Position numbers and translations under genes: made by a program. From Chloroflexota bacterium (lineage in GTDB: Bacteria > Chloroflexota > Anaerolineae > UBA4142 > SHND01), in assembly GCA_016209205.1 (NCBI GenBank), contig JACQWQ010000100.1:1-41990 (forward strand): a stretch of DNA of 41,990 bases. The letters are read 5' to 3'. Below the pieces are notes generated by a model. It had not been told where the DNA came from and ran no database searches. It worked only from the letters and a program-made list of their open reading frames with translations. This document shows, piece by piece, positions 1-7,258 of the stretch (positions are counted from its first letter, which is position 1; every line of letters begins with the position of its first letter).

Positions 1-782
1 CGCGCCAGAGAGCAACAAAACGAAACAAACACTCGCTGCGGATCGGTCTGCGCCAATTCCAGTCCGCGATAAAAATCAGCCACGCCCCCGCGTACGCGAT
101 GTTCATCATACAAATTGCGGTGCGCGAATTTCGCGATCACGCGGTTGACAGCTTGCGCCAACGTCTCCGCGAGGCGTTCCACCAGCGCGCGCCGGCGCAG
201 CAAAAAAATTACCAGTCCCGCCAACGCCAGCGCGCCCGCGATCACAAGTCCGATTACATCCCACCGCAACCCATTTCCCGCGCCATTCGCCAACACCACG
301 TACAAGCCCGTAATGAACAACAGCGCGACCGCCGCGAGACTCGCGCCATCCTCAATCGTTTCCACTGCGACGAACGTGCCGCTGTGCATTCCGCGCTTGA
401 GAAAAAACGCCAGTCGAATCAGCACCCCCGCCGCGCCGCCGACAAACGTGCGGTTCGCCGCATGCGCCGCGACGGTCACTTGAAACATCCTCGTCAGCGG
501 CACGCGCACCTTGACGATTTCCGCCACCACGCGCACCGAGCCAGTCATTGCCACATACCGCAGGAATTGGGTCACGCCGATGAGCGCGACAAAAAACAAA
601 TTCGCGTCACGCAGCAGCGCGAATGTTTCTGCATTTCCGGCGAGCGTCGTGAGCAGCAGCGTCGAGCCAAGCCCGAGCAGCAAGAGCAGAACAATCCACC
701 TTCGTTCTTGCCGTCGCGTGTGCGGAATCGCCGGCAGCGGCGGCGCGTCGGTGAGGATGGCGTTTTCGTACGAATCGGGCAT
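1..782 (-). CDS. Flippase-like / lysylphosphatidylglycerol synthase TM-domain protein (partial, C-terminus off the window)
   Basis: This reading frame is open from the ATG at 780-782 to the window edge, so the C-terminus is missing; about 260 residues are visible. The N-terminus MPDSYENAILTDAPPLPAIP is polar. Hydrophobic segments follow at about residues 29-46, 58-75, 150-165 and 175-195. The segment with TVAAHAANRTFVGGAAGVLIRL and the acidic ETIEDGASLAAV stretch resembles the UPF0104/PF03706 family (AglD2/MprF-type integral membrane domain), whose members flip or modify lipids or lipid-linked sugars. The substrate cannot be told from sequence. The gene is on the same strand as the hydrolase behind it, separated by an 86-bp spacer made of a mirrored heptamer repeat. 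The family call is from pattern memory and moderately secure. Confidence 0.7.
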   Translation of the reverse strand, partial: MPDSYENAILTDAPPLPAIPHTRRQERRWIVLLLLLGLGSTLLLTTLAGNAETFALLRDANLFFVALIGVTQFLRYVAMTGSVRVVAEIVKVRVPLTRMFQVTVAAHAANRTFVGGAAGVLIRLAFFLKRGMHSGTFVAVETIEDGASLAAVALLFITGLYVVLANGAGNGLRWDVIGLVIAGALALAGLVIFLLRRRALVERLAETLAQAVNRVIAKFAHRNLYDEHRVRGGVADFYRGLELAQTDPQRVFVSFCCSLA

Positions 783-788
783 ACGAAT

Positions 789-868
789 TGAAGGATGAAG
801 GATGAAGGATGAAGGATGAATAAACCCGTGACGTTTTCATCCTTCCGCCTTCCGCCTTCATCCTTTCT
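789..868. repeat. Mirrored heptamer repeat in the spacer
   Basis: Four copies of AAGGATG (791-820) are followed after a short loop by the reverse-complement form ATCCTTC/CGCCTTC (835-866). The transcript of either strand could fold into one long hairpin. It fills the gap between two minus-strand genes. No T-run follows in the minus direction, so a plain terminator is unlikely. Confidence 0.85.
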
Positions 869-1873
869 TCACGCGTCCACCACTTCTTGCGTCTCTGCCA
901 CCAAGTCCGCCTCTTGCTGCGCCAGGAGCGGAATTCGCTTCAAAAGATCGGCGCGGAATTTTTGGATGAAAAAGTAAACCAGCAGAATGGGAAAGGGCAA
1001 CCAGAAAATTCCCCAATACACCAGCGGATCAATCAAGGGCTGCGGCGAAAAGCGATCCAAATTGTACAGAATCAACATGCAGCACGTCCCGACCGTGAAA
1101 AAATTTGGAATCGCATCGGTCGCGTGAATGAGTTTCAAGCCGGTCGAACGTACCTTGGTCAGGGGCCACAACAAATTGCTGCCGAGATAACCGAGTTGGT
1201 CTTCCAACACGTGCGCCATCACTGCCAGCCCGCCTACGAGTCCCGCCGTGAAACCGAACAGCAATCCGCAAATCGTTCCAAACAACAGCGCCATGAAAAG
1301 CGAGTGCGAGTATTGACGATGCCAGGGAATGAAATCAATTTCGACGCGCCCGTTGCGCCATTCCAACGCGAACGACGGACCGGAAAAAATATCAATCGTC
1401 GTAAATTCGCCGTACGTCGGCAAAAGCGGCGCGTGAATTTTGGCGCGTCCCTCCGGCGAATCGCGCAAACTTTCCGGCAAAGGAATTTGCGACGTATTGA
1501 CGATGGGTCCGAGTTGGACGATCACCTCGCCGTTTTGTGTATCGAACTTGATGGAATACTGCTGCCACCAATCGGGACCGAGCCGCATCGTGTTGCACTT
1601 CAAGATTTGTTTTTTGTGCGTCGCGCCCACGCGGTCAATCCCCGCGGCGATGGCGTCCGCGATCTTTTGCGCCTCGAATTGTTCGGGGTGTGGGTCAACC
1701 AAAATATCCGGCTCTTCGACGAACCGCGCGTATTTGAAATCGAGCGTGTCGGGCAGCAGCCCACCGATGCCGCCCAATACCAGAATAAACGACCCATTCG
1801 CCGCCGCTTGCACTGCGTCAGGGAAAAATGTGCCGACGGCGACGCCGGTGATGAAATGAGAGATGCCCTTCAC
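869..1873 (-). CDS. YdjM-type metal-dependent membrane hydrolase
   Basis: 334 residues. The N-terminus MKGISHFITGVAVG has the early His (H6) typical of the YdjM/PF04307 family (LexA-regulated inner-membrane putative metal hydrolases). A GGLLPDTLD motif with D42 and a later WHRQYSHSLF motif plus AHVLEDQLG supply the expected set of His and Asp ligands. Membrane segments lie at about residues 10-40, 190-225 and 255-305, with a soluble insert of about 130 residues between the first and second clusters. The family is thought to be membrane-bound hydrolases, but substrates are mostly unknown. It lies between the flippase-like gene and the TctA-like permease on the same strand, with repeat spacers on both sides. 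The start is the only ATG near the first hydrophobic segment. Confidence 0.8.
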   Translation of the reverse strand: MKGISHFITGVAVGTFFPDAVQAAANGSFILVLGGIGGLLPDTLDFKYARFVEEPDILVDPHPEQFEAQKIADAIAAGIDRVGATHKKQILKCNTMRLGPDWWQQYSIKFDTQNGEVIVQLGPIVNTSQIPLPESLRDSPEGRAKIHAPLLPTYGEFTTIDIFSGPSFALEWRNGRVEIDFIPWHRQYSHSLFMALLFGTICGLLFGFTAGLVGGLAVMAHVLEDQLGYLGSNLLWPLTKVRSTGLKLIHATDAIPNFFTVGTCCMLILYNLDRFSPQPLIDPLVYWGIFWLPFPILLVYFFIQKFRADLLKRIPLLAQQEADLVAETQEVVDA

Positions 1874-1874
1874 G

Positions 1875-1951
1875 GAATTTTCGATTTTTGAATTTCGATT
1901 TTCGATTTGTGCGCTTGCTCTGGTGCGAATCGAAAATCGAAAATCGAAATC
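1875..1951. repeat. Mirrored heptamer repeat in the spacer
   Basis: TTTCGAT-type heptamers (1877-1909) are mirrored as AATCGAA heptamers (1928-1950) around a loop of roughly 18 nt. The repeat fills almost the whole gap between the TctA-like gene and the YdjM-type gene. It is AT-rich compared with the flanking genes. Confidence 0.85.
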
Positions 1952-1952
1952 C

Positions 1953-3272
1953 TCAAATTAAGCCCAGCCATCCTGCCACTGTTGCCCCCAGTCCCGCGAG
2001 ATTCAGCGTAATCGGCACGAGCAAAACGCCAAGACAATTCATGCGGCGCGAACCCCACAGCACGGGCAGCCAGCCAATCGGCGTTGCGACGAGCATTACG
2101 GCTAACCCACCAACGCCGGTGAAAAAGAATACGAGCGCGATGAGCAAGAACAATGTTGCAATGGAAATGTAGCGGTAATTGATTTTTTCCACGAGCCAGA
2201 CCGCCGCGCGCGCGTAACCGAGCAGCAAGAAAAATGACAATACGCCGCACAACGCGATGAGCGCCACTGCGGTGTAATACAAACCCGGTCCTTCCGGCGT
2301 GTAAATGGTCGCCAGCATTCCAGACATGCCGCCCTTGGTAATGCGCGCGGCGGGCAAAAAGAACAACCAGAACGCGCCGACGTAATACAAAAATTTCGAC
2401 GCGCCTTGCGAAATGATAAAGACGCGATCATCGCGCTGCGCGGTCGCGTGACCCGCCAAATAACCGCCGATGCCGCCCGTGACCACCGGAAAGAACGCGG
2501 CAAAGAGTCCGCCCAACGCGCCGGAAAAAACTCCGCGCGCAATCATGCCCGGCGGCGCGTCTACGGTGGTCGGAATGTGCTGCTTGGGAATTTCTGTGCC
2601 CGACAAGATATTGTCCAACACCCACGGCACTGCGAACAAGCCGACGAACGCGGGCAGCAAATTTTGAAATGACATATCCACCGGCACGGGCGATTTGTAC
2701 ATCAACACGATGCCGAGAATACCGGACAGAATAAACGTGAGAATCCCTGCGCCCAAACCTTTCCATGCGTCCCACAAACGCGCCAGTCCCGTCGCGCCGT
2801 GATCGCCGCCCTTGGGCCATTCCGCCATCAACATGTACGTGATAATGACCGCGAGAATCCAGTGCAAGTGCGGCAAGACAATCGCGCGCATGGCGCCGAA
2901 AATGGTGGACGCAACCGGCGACAAGACAACCAGCACCAGAATACCGCCCAACCCGCCGATGCCCGTCAACACGGCGGCTTCGTAGCCGCGCGACATGAGC
3001 AGATATTTTTGTCCGGGCAAAACAATAAACACCGTCGAATCATCCGGCGCGCCGAGAAAAATCGCGGAAACGGTATTCAACATCGCATAGCCGACAATCA
3101 TGCCGAGCAGCAGCATCGCCAATTCATTGCCGCCGATAAATTGCTGCACATTCAACGCAAACAAAATAAAAATCCCCGCGATGTTGTACACGTGCAGCGC
3201 GGGTACCAGCGCGAGCGTCGAAGCGAGCAGCGTACCGGCGATGGCGTAGGGGACGAGAGAGAGGTATTCCAT
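1953..3272 (-). CDS. TctA-family (DUF112) tripartite tricarboxylate transporter permease-like protein
   Basis: 439 residues from the ATG at 3272. An in-frame extension to 3401 exists but would only translate the low-complexity spacer (repeated SPALPLSIS), so it is rejected. The product is almost entirely hydrophobic, with about 11-12 membrane segments. Motifs such as FLGAPDDSTVFIVLPGQKYL and the second-half VFSGALGGLFAAFFPVVTGG fit the two-fold repeat of TctA/COG1784-like permeases, and the GAPD..TVF segment looks like the archaeal-type branch. Classical TctA works with a small TctB subunit and a periplasmic TctC binding protein. Neither is present here, so the substrate and even the transport mode are unknown. 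It is downstream of the OB-fold gene on the same strand, separated by a purine-rich repeat. Confidence 0.75.
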   Translation of the reverse strand: MEYLSLVPYAIAGTLLASTLALVPALHVYNIAGIFILFALNVQQFIGGNELAMLLLGMIVGYAMLNTVSAIFLGAPDDSTVFIVLPGQKYLLMSRGYEAAVLTGIGGLGGILVLVVLSPVASTIFGAMRAIVLPHLHWILAVIITYMLMAEWPKGGDHGATGLARLWDAWKGLGAGILTFILSGILGIVLMYKSPVPVDMSFQNLLPAFVGLFAVPWVLDNILSGTEIPKQHIPTTVDAPPGMIARGVFSGALGGLFAAFFPVVTGGIGGYLAGHATAQRDDRVFIISQGASKFLYYVGAFWLFFLPAARITKGGMSGMLATIYTPEGPGLYYTAVALIALCGVLSFFLLLGYARAAVWLVEKINYRYISIATLFLLIALVFFFTGVGGLAVMLVATPIGWLPVLWGSRRMNCLGVLLVPITLNLAGLGATVAGWLGLI

Positions 3273-3274
3273 GC

Positions 3275-3425
3275 TTTGAGATAGAGAGCGGGAGAGATAG
3301 AGAGCGGGAGAGATGGAGAGATGGAGAGCGGGAGAGATGGAGAGCGGGAGAGCGGGAGAGATGGAGAGCGGGAGAGCGGGAGAGCACACTCCATCACTCA
3401 CTCACTCCATCACTCTTTCACTCTA
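3275..3425. repeat. Purine-rich tandem repeat between OB-fold gene and TctA-like gene
   Basis: Interleaved units AGAGCGGGAG and AGATGGAG run from about 3284 to 3385, followed by CACTCCAT/CACTCA units up to 3425. The + strand is almost pure purine for about 100 nt, so a triplex-prone mirror or G-rich structure is conceivable (inference). The array reaches into the last codons of the OB-fold gene and ends just upstream of the TctA-like start. Confidence 0.85.
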
Positions 3426-5193
3426 TCACGAAGCCCTCCGCGACGATCTCCATTTTCCCGCGAAATAGATTTACTTTGCCGCGTGCTGTTGCCGTTGCGC
3501 CGATGGCGAGTTTGTCCTGAATGGATTCCAGTATGTCGTTAAAAACCGTAATTTGAATTTTGCCGGTATCATCCTGCAGCGTGACATATTTCCCCTTGGA
3601 AAAATCGGAAATTTCGGCAATCGTACCGCGCACGGATACGACCTTGTCCAAATCATCGGTGGACAACGAGCCGATACCGCGCACCTCGACGGTTTGCACA
3701 GGCGCGGCGGCGATCAATTCCACATCACTCGCGTGCGCGGGAATCACTTCGAGTGTGTCGTTGAAAACATCCACCTTGCCCGTCACACGCACTTGCGCGC
3801 CTTGTTGCAACTCATCGCGGAAGCCAAGTTTCTCCAACACGTCTTTCCAAATCAACAATGTAATTTTGCCCGTGCCATCGTCGAGCGTATAACGCATCCC
3901 TTGAGAAAAACTGCTCGCGCGTGTGATCGCGCCCGTGACGACGACCACTGCGTCCTTGTCCGTTTGCGTCAAACTGCCAATCGTGCGCGTCACAGGCGCG
4001 TCAGTCGGTTCGCGCGTGGGGCGCGGCGTGTTTGTCGGCTCTGCTGAGCTACTTGGCGCGGTCGTGCCGGGCTGGGGCGTCTCGCTATTTTGCGCGACTG
4101 CCGCGCTGATTCTCACGTCGCCCGCGCGCTGCGGCACGATTTCAAACTCGCCGCGATATTGGCTCACTTTGCCGAGCACTTGGACCTGTGCGCCTTTTTT
4201 CAATGCGCTCGCGTTCGGAATTTGGTCGTACACGTCTTGCCACAACACGAGCGTAATTTCGCCCGAATCATCCGCCAGCGTCGCGCGCATTCCTTGAGAA
4301 AATTTGCTCACCCGCGTAACCTGCGCCGAAACCTGAACGCGTTGGTTGACGCGCGCCGCGTCGATCTCGCCGATGCGCACCATCGCCGCCGCGGTGTTGT
4401 CAACCGCCAATTTTTTGAAATCATTCGGGTGGCGCAAAACGAGCTGCGGCGAATCGCGAAAATAGGTGACGATGCCTTGCACCGTGACGGCATCGCCGAG
4501 TTCGAACGGAGACACCGCGCCGTACAATTTTTCAATGTCGCCGCTCACCGCCACGTCGAGTTCGCCCGACGCATCGCCCAGCGTAATCAGCGTGAGACCT
4601 TGATACGGTTGACGAATTTCGCGCACCGCGCCGCGCACGACGACATAGTGCAATTCGTCGTCGTAGCCGACAGCGCCGATGGTGATTTCACTCGCGGTCG
4701 GCGGAACGATCTGTACCTTGTCGGCGGATGCCAGATTGAACGAGGTAAAATCATCGCGCACGCGCAGCGTGCCTTCCACAATGACGTGATCGCCAGCGGT
4801 GGGAATTTTGCCCGCCGCGACCAACGCCTGCGTCACGTCGCGGAACGCGCCCACTTGAATTTCTCCCGTATCGTCGGCAAGGTAAAACCGCAACGCTGGC
4901 GCATCGGGATCGTACAAAGGACCGCGCGTGACAGTGCCTTCGAGCCGCACGTACGCGTAATTCATCGTCGCGCCGATGGCGCCAATTTTCGTCGTCGGCG
5001 TCGCCGCGCCGCTCGCCGCGAACACGAGCAGCGCCACGCCGAGAATCGCGAACAGCAGACACGCGAGTTTTAGATAACGCAGCGGCAGACGTTTTTTGAT
5101 GTCTGCGCCGCAGTAGGGGCATTTTTCGAGGGGACCGACAAAGCGCCCGCAAGACGGACACGTCGCGCCGACTTGATGCGTTGAAACCGTCAT
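3418..5193 (-). CDS. Membrane-anchored zinc-ribbon protein with five OB-fold domains
   Basis: 591 residues. A zinc ribbon with C12-x2-C15 and C25-x2-C28 comes first, then one membrane segment (about 40-62), then five consecutive OB-fold units of the tRNA_anti/nucleic-acid-binding type. Each unit carries a variant of the strand signature: DDTGEIQV, GDASGELDV, DDSGEITLV, DGTGKITLL and DDTGKIQIT. They start at about residues 75, 165, 270, 400 and 500. A Pro/Thr-rich linker with TPRPTREPTDAP separates units 3 and 4. The anchor would place the OB array outside the membrane if the ribbon is cytoplasmic, so carbohydrate or polyanion binding is as possible as nucleic-acid binding. The function is unknown. 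An extended -10 box lies 60 bp upstream. Confidence 0.75.
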   Translation of the reverse strand: MTVSTHQVGATCPSCGRFVGPLEKCPYCGADIKKRLPLRYLKLACLLFAILGVALLVFAASGAATPTTKIGAIGATMNYAYVRLEGTVTRGPLYDPDAPALRFYLADDTGEIQVGAFRDVTQALVAAGKIPTAGDHVIVEGTLRVRDDFTSFNLASADKVQIVPPTASEITIGAVGYDDELHYVVVRGAVREIRQPYQGLTLITLGDASGELDVAVSGDIEKLYGAVSPFELGDAVTVQGIVTYFRDSPQLVLRHPNDFKKLAVDNTAAAMVRIGEIDAARVNQRVQVSAQVTRVSKFSQGMRATLADDSGEITLVLWQDVYDQIPNASALKKGAQVQVLGKVSQYRGEFEIVPQRAGDVRISAAVAQNSETPQPGTTAPSSSAEPTNTPRPTREPTDAPVTRTIGSLTQTDKDAVVVVTGAITRASSFSQGMRYTLDDGTGKITLLIWKDVLEKLGFRDELQQGAQVRVTGKVDVFNDTLEVIPAHASDVELIAAAPVQTVEVRGIGSLSTDDLDKVVSVRGTIAEISDFSKGKYVTLQDDTGKIQITVFNDILESIQDKLAIGATATARGKVNLFRGKMEIVAEGFVIE

Positions 5194-5253
5194 GTGAAAT
5201 CAGTCGTGGTAACGAATGGATGCGTTGCAATTGCGCCGAGAACAATGGCGAAA

Positions 5254-5262
5254 AGTATAGCA
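5254..5262 (-). promoter_or_regulatory. Extended -10 promoter for the OB-fold gene
   Basis: On the minus strand TGCTATACT lies about 60 bp before the ATG at 5193. It matches the extended -10 pattern TGnTATAAT in all but one base. No good -35 is visible. Confidence 0.5.
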
Positions 5263-5264
5263 CA

Positions 5265-5405
5265 AATCGCGTATCGCGTATCGCCAATCGCGAAACACAA
5301 CTAACACACTATCGCACTATCGCACTATCGCACTCTCCGCACTATCGCACTCTCCGCACTATCGCACTATCACACTGTCGCACTCTCCGCACTATCGCGC
5401 TCGCC
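5265..5405. repeat. Octamer-type tandem repeat (CACTATCG / CACTCTCCG)
   Basis: Units of CACTATCG alternate with CACTCTCCG over about 120 bp, preceded by CGCGTAT duplicates. A related CACTATCG array lies before ruvC (31198-31274), where it is mirrored. It sits in the divergent spacer between the OB-fold gene and gatC. Confidence 0.85.
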
Positions 5406-5406
5406 T

Positions 5407-5690
5407 TGACGTCTGACGTTTCACGTTTCATGTTTGACGTTCCTCGTTTCACGTTTCCCGCCGCGCATGACCAGCGCCGAACGAATGAATTCGTTACTAC
5501 GTTTCACGTTTCACGTTTCACGTTTCACGTTTCACGTTTCACGTTTCACGTTTCACGTTTCACGTTTCACGTTTCACGTTTCACGTTTCACGTTTCCGTT
5601 TCACGTTTCACGTTTCACGTTTCACGTTTCACGTTTCACGTTTCACGTTTCACGTTTCACGTTTCACGTTTCACGCCTCACGTTCCACGT
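5407..5690. repeat. Long heptanucleotide array (CGTTTCA)n with an embedded REP-like hairpin
   Basis: The heptamer CGTTTCA is repeated about 27 times, nearly perfectly, between 5500 and 5670, with a degenerate start at 5407-5455 and one phase slip near 5595. The palindrome GAACGAATGAATTCGTTACT of the REP-like family occupies 5479-5501. All six frames stay open through parts of it, which creates spurious ORFs. Together with the octamer array, it fills the 548-bp gap between the OB-fold gene and gatC. Confidence 0.95.
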
Positions 5691-5691
5691 A

Positions 5692-5700
5692 TGCTATAAT
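5692..5700 (+). promoter_or_regulatory. Extended -10 promoter of gatC
   Basis: TGCTATAAT is a perfect extended -10 element, 41 bp before the gatC ATG and directly after the heptamer array. No clear -35 is seen; that position is occupied by the last repeat units. Confidence 0.65.
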
Positions 5701-5741
5701 CATAGGCGACAAAAAAATTCACTCGACAAAATCCAAGCTGT

Positions 5742-6038
5742 ATGTCTCTAACCCGCGAACAAGTTGCCCATATTGCCGAATTGGCAAAACTCGAATTGTC
5801 GGACGCCGAACTGGAACGCCTGGCGCGCCAGTTGTCCGACATTTTGGAATATGCCGAACGCTTGAATCAACTCGACACGGCTGCCATTGCGCCGACGGCG
5901 AGCGTCATTCCCAATCAAAATGTGATGCGTCCCGACATTGTGACCCCCTCGCTCAGCCGCGCGCAGGTTTTGCAAAACGCACCCGACACTGACGCAAATC
6001 ACGAATTTTTGCGCGTGCGGGCAATTCTTGAAGAATAA
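5742..6038 (+). CDS. gatC: Aspartyl/glutamyl-tRNA(Asn/Gln) amidotransferase subunit C
   Basis: 98 residues, the usual GatC length. The N-terminus MSLTREQVAHIAELAKLELS and the LSDILEYAERLNQLDT segment followed by a MRPDIV motif are family hallmarks. GatC wraps around GatA and GatB and stabilises the GatCAB complex that converts misacylated Glu-tRNA(Gln) and Asp-tRNA(Asn) to the amidated forms in the cytoplasm. gatA lies one gene downstream, with a glycosyltransferase in between. gatB is not in this window. Confidence 0.95.
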   Translation: MSLTREQVAHIAELAKLELSDAELERLARQLSDILEYAERLNQLDTAAIAPTASVIPNQNVMRPDIVTPSLSRAQVLQNAPDTDANHEFLRVRAILEE

Positions 6039-6039
6039 G

Positions 6040-6104
6040 AGTCACAGGCCGCACGTCGCAAGAGCATTTTTCCTGCAACATGTGACCTGTGACTTGTGAC
6101 TTGT
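6040..6104. repeat. Mirrored heptamer repeat in the gatC-glycosyltransferase spacer
   Basis: AGTCACAGG at 6040-6048 is mirrored by three GTGACCT/GTGACTT heptamers at about 6081-6103. The hairpin would sit directly before the start codon of the glycosyltransferase and could affect its translation (inference). Confidence 0.8.
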
Positions 6105-6106
6105 TC

Positions 6107-7258
6107 ATGAAAATCGCTTGGTTTGGACATGTGGCGAGTGCGCGTCGCAACGGCATCGTCACCTATTCGCGCATGATGCTCAACGGGTTGAGTCAACGCG
6201 AGGTGGACGTGGTTTTCTTTTTTCACGCCACGCGCGAACGCCGCCTCGTGACACCGCCCAATGTCCGCGCCGTACGCATCGGCGCGTTGGACATTATGAA
6301 ACGCGCGACGTTTTCTTCGCTGCAAGCCGAACGCACCATCAAGAATGTGCTGGGCACAGAGCAGCCCGCCGTGGCGCACGTTTCCCTTTCCTTTTCCAAT
6401 CTCGATGCCTCGATTCCCGAATTTTGCCACACGTTCGGTATCCCGGCGGTCGCCACCGTTCACATGCCGTACGGGCAGCCGGGTTCTTTTTGGGGCACTG
6501 CCATGCGCGTGGTGTATCGCATGTACGTCAATACCCTCGACAAGTACGACGCGGCAATTGTCTTTTCGGAAAATCAAAAAAGCATGTTGCTCAAGTACGG
6601 CGTCGAGCACGCGCAATTGCACGTCATTCCCAACGGCATTGACGTAAACACGTATACTCCGGGACTGCCCGATTACAAATTAGAGTTGGGCGCGCGCTTG
6701 CTGATTTCGTACGTCGGACGGCTCGATCCAGAAAAAAATGTCGGCGCGTTGTGTGAAGCGTTTACCTCGCTCGATTTGCCGGACGATCACGTTTTGGTGA
6801 TCGCCGGTGACGGTCTCGATCTCGGACGCCTACGCCGCAAATACAGCGACGACCCGCGCATCATTTTTCGCGGGCACATTTTCGAGCCGCGCGAACTGCA
6901 ACGGATCTTGCGCTCGACCGACATTAGTGTTTTACCTTCGTCCGTCGAAGCGCTTTCCATTGCCATGCTCGAAGCCATGTCGAGCGGCGCGGCGGTCATT
7001 GCTACCGATGTCGGCGCGGATGGCGAAGCGCTGCGCGGCGCAGGCATCGTGATTGACGTGGAACACCTCGAAGCCCAACTGCCCCTTGCCCTGCGCCAAT
7101 TGATCGAGTTTCCTGATTTCCGGCAAGAACTGGGCAGACGCGCCCGCCAGCGCGCGATGGAACAATACTCGCTGCAAGTCAATCTCGACAAATTGCTCGT
7201 GCTCTACGAAAATCTCCACACCCACGTGCGCGCACATCCTTATGGCTATCGAAACTAG
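6107..7258 (+). CDS. GT4-family glycosyltransferase
   Basis: 383 residues from the ATG at 6107; an ATG at 6089 would only add repeat-derived residues. The N-terminal Rossmann domain opens with MKIAWFGHVASARRNGIVTY, including the glycine-rich acceptor loop. The second domain has PNGIDVNTYTPG (about 175), YVGRLDPEKN (202-211), IAGDG and the E-x7-E motif (E281, E289) in EALSIAMLEAMSSG. This is the GT-B fold of family 4, which transfers sugars from nucleotide donors with retention. Donor and acceptor are unknown. It lies between gatC and gatA and overlaps the gatA start by 17 bp, so the two are probably translationally coupled. Confidence 0.9.
   Translation: MKIAWFGHVASARRNGIVTYSRMMLNGLSQREVDVVFFFHATRERRLVTPPNVRAVRIGALDIMKRATFSSLQAERTIKNVLGTEQPAVAHVSLSFSNLDASIPEFCHTFGIPAVATVHMPYGQPGSFWGTAMRVVYRMYVNTLDKYDAAIVFSENQKSMLLKYGVEHAQLHVIPNGIDVNTYTPGLPDYKLELGARLLISYVGRLDPEKNVGALCEAFTSLDLPDDHVLVIAGDGLDLGRLRRKYSDDPRIIFRGHIFEPRELQRILRSTDISVLPSSVEALSIAMLEAMSSGAAVIATDVGADGEALRGAGIVIDVEHLEAQLPLALRQLIEFPDFRQELGRRARQRAMEQYSLQVNLDKLLVLYENLHTHVRAHPYGYRN

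Noticed and set aside
887..1891. Plus-strand frame opposite the YdjM-type gene
   Set aside because: Arg/Gln-rich shadow; the minus strand has the family motifs.
1953..3272. A complete tripartite tricarboxylate transporter
   Set aside because: No TctB or TctC gene is present next to the permease.
5500..5670. CRISPR array in the CGTTTCA repeats
   Set aside because: Unit is 7 nt without spacers; a plain tandem array.
5181..5699. Long open frame coding repeated FHVSRFT
   Set aside because: It is a by-product of the heptamer array; 3 x 7 nt keeps any frame open. No start signal or codon pattern of a gene.
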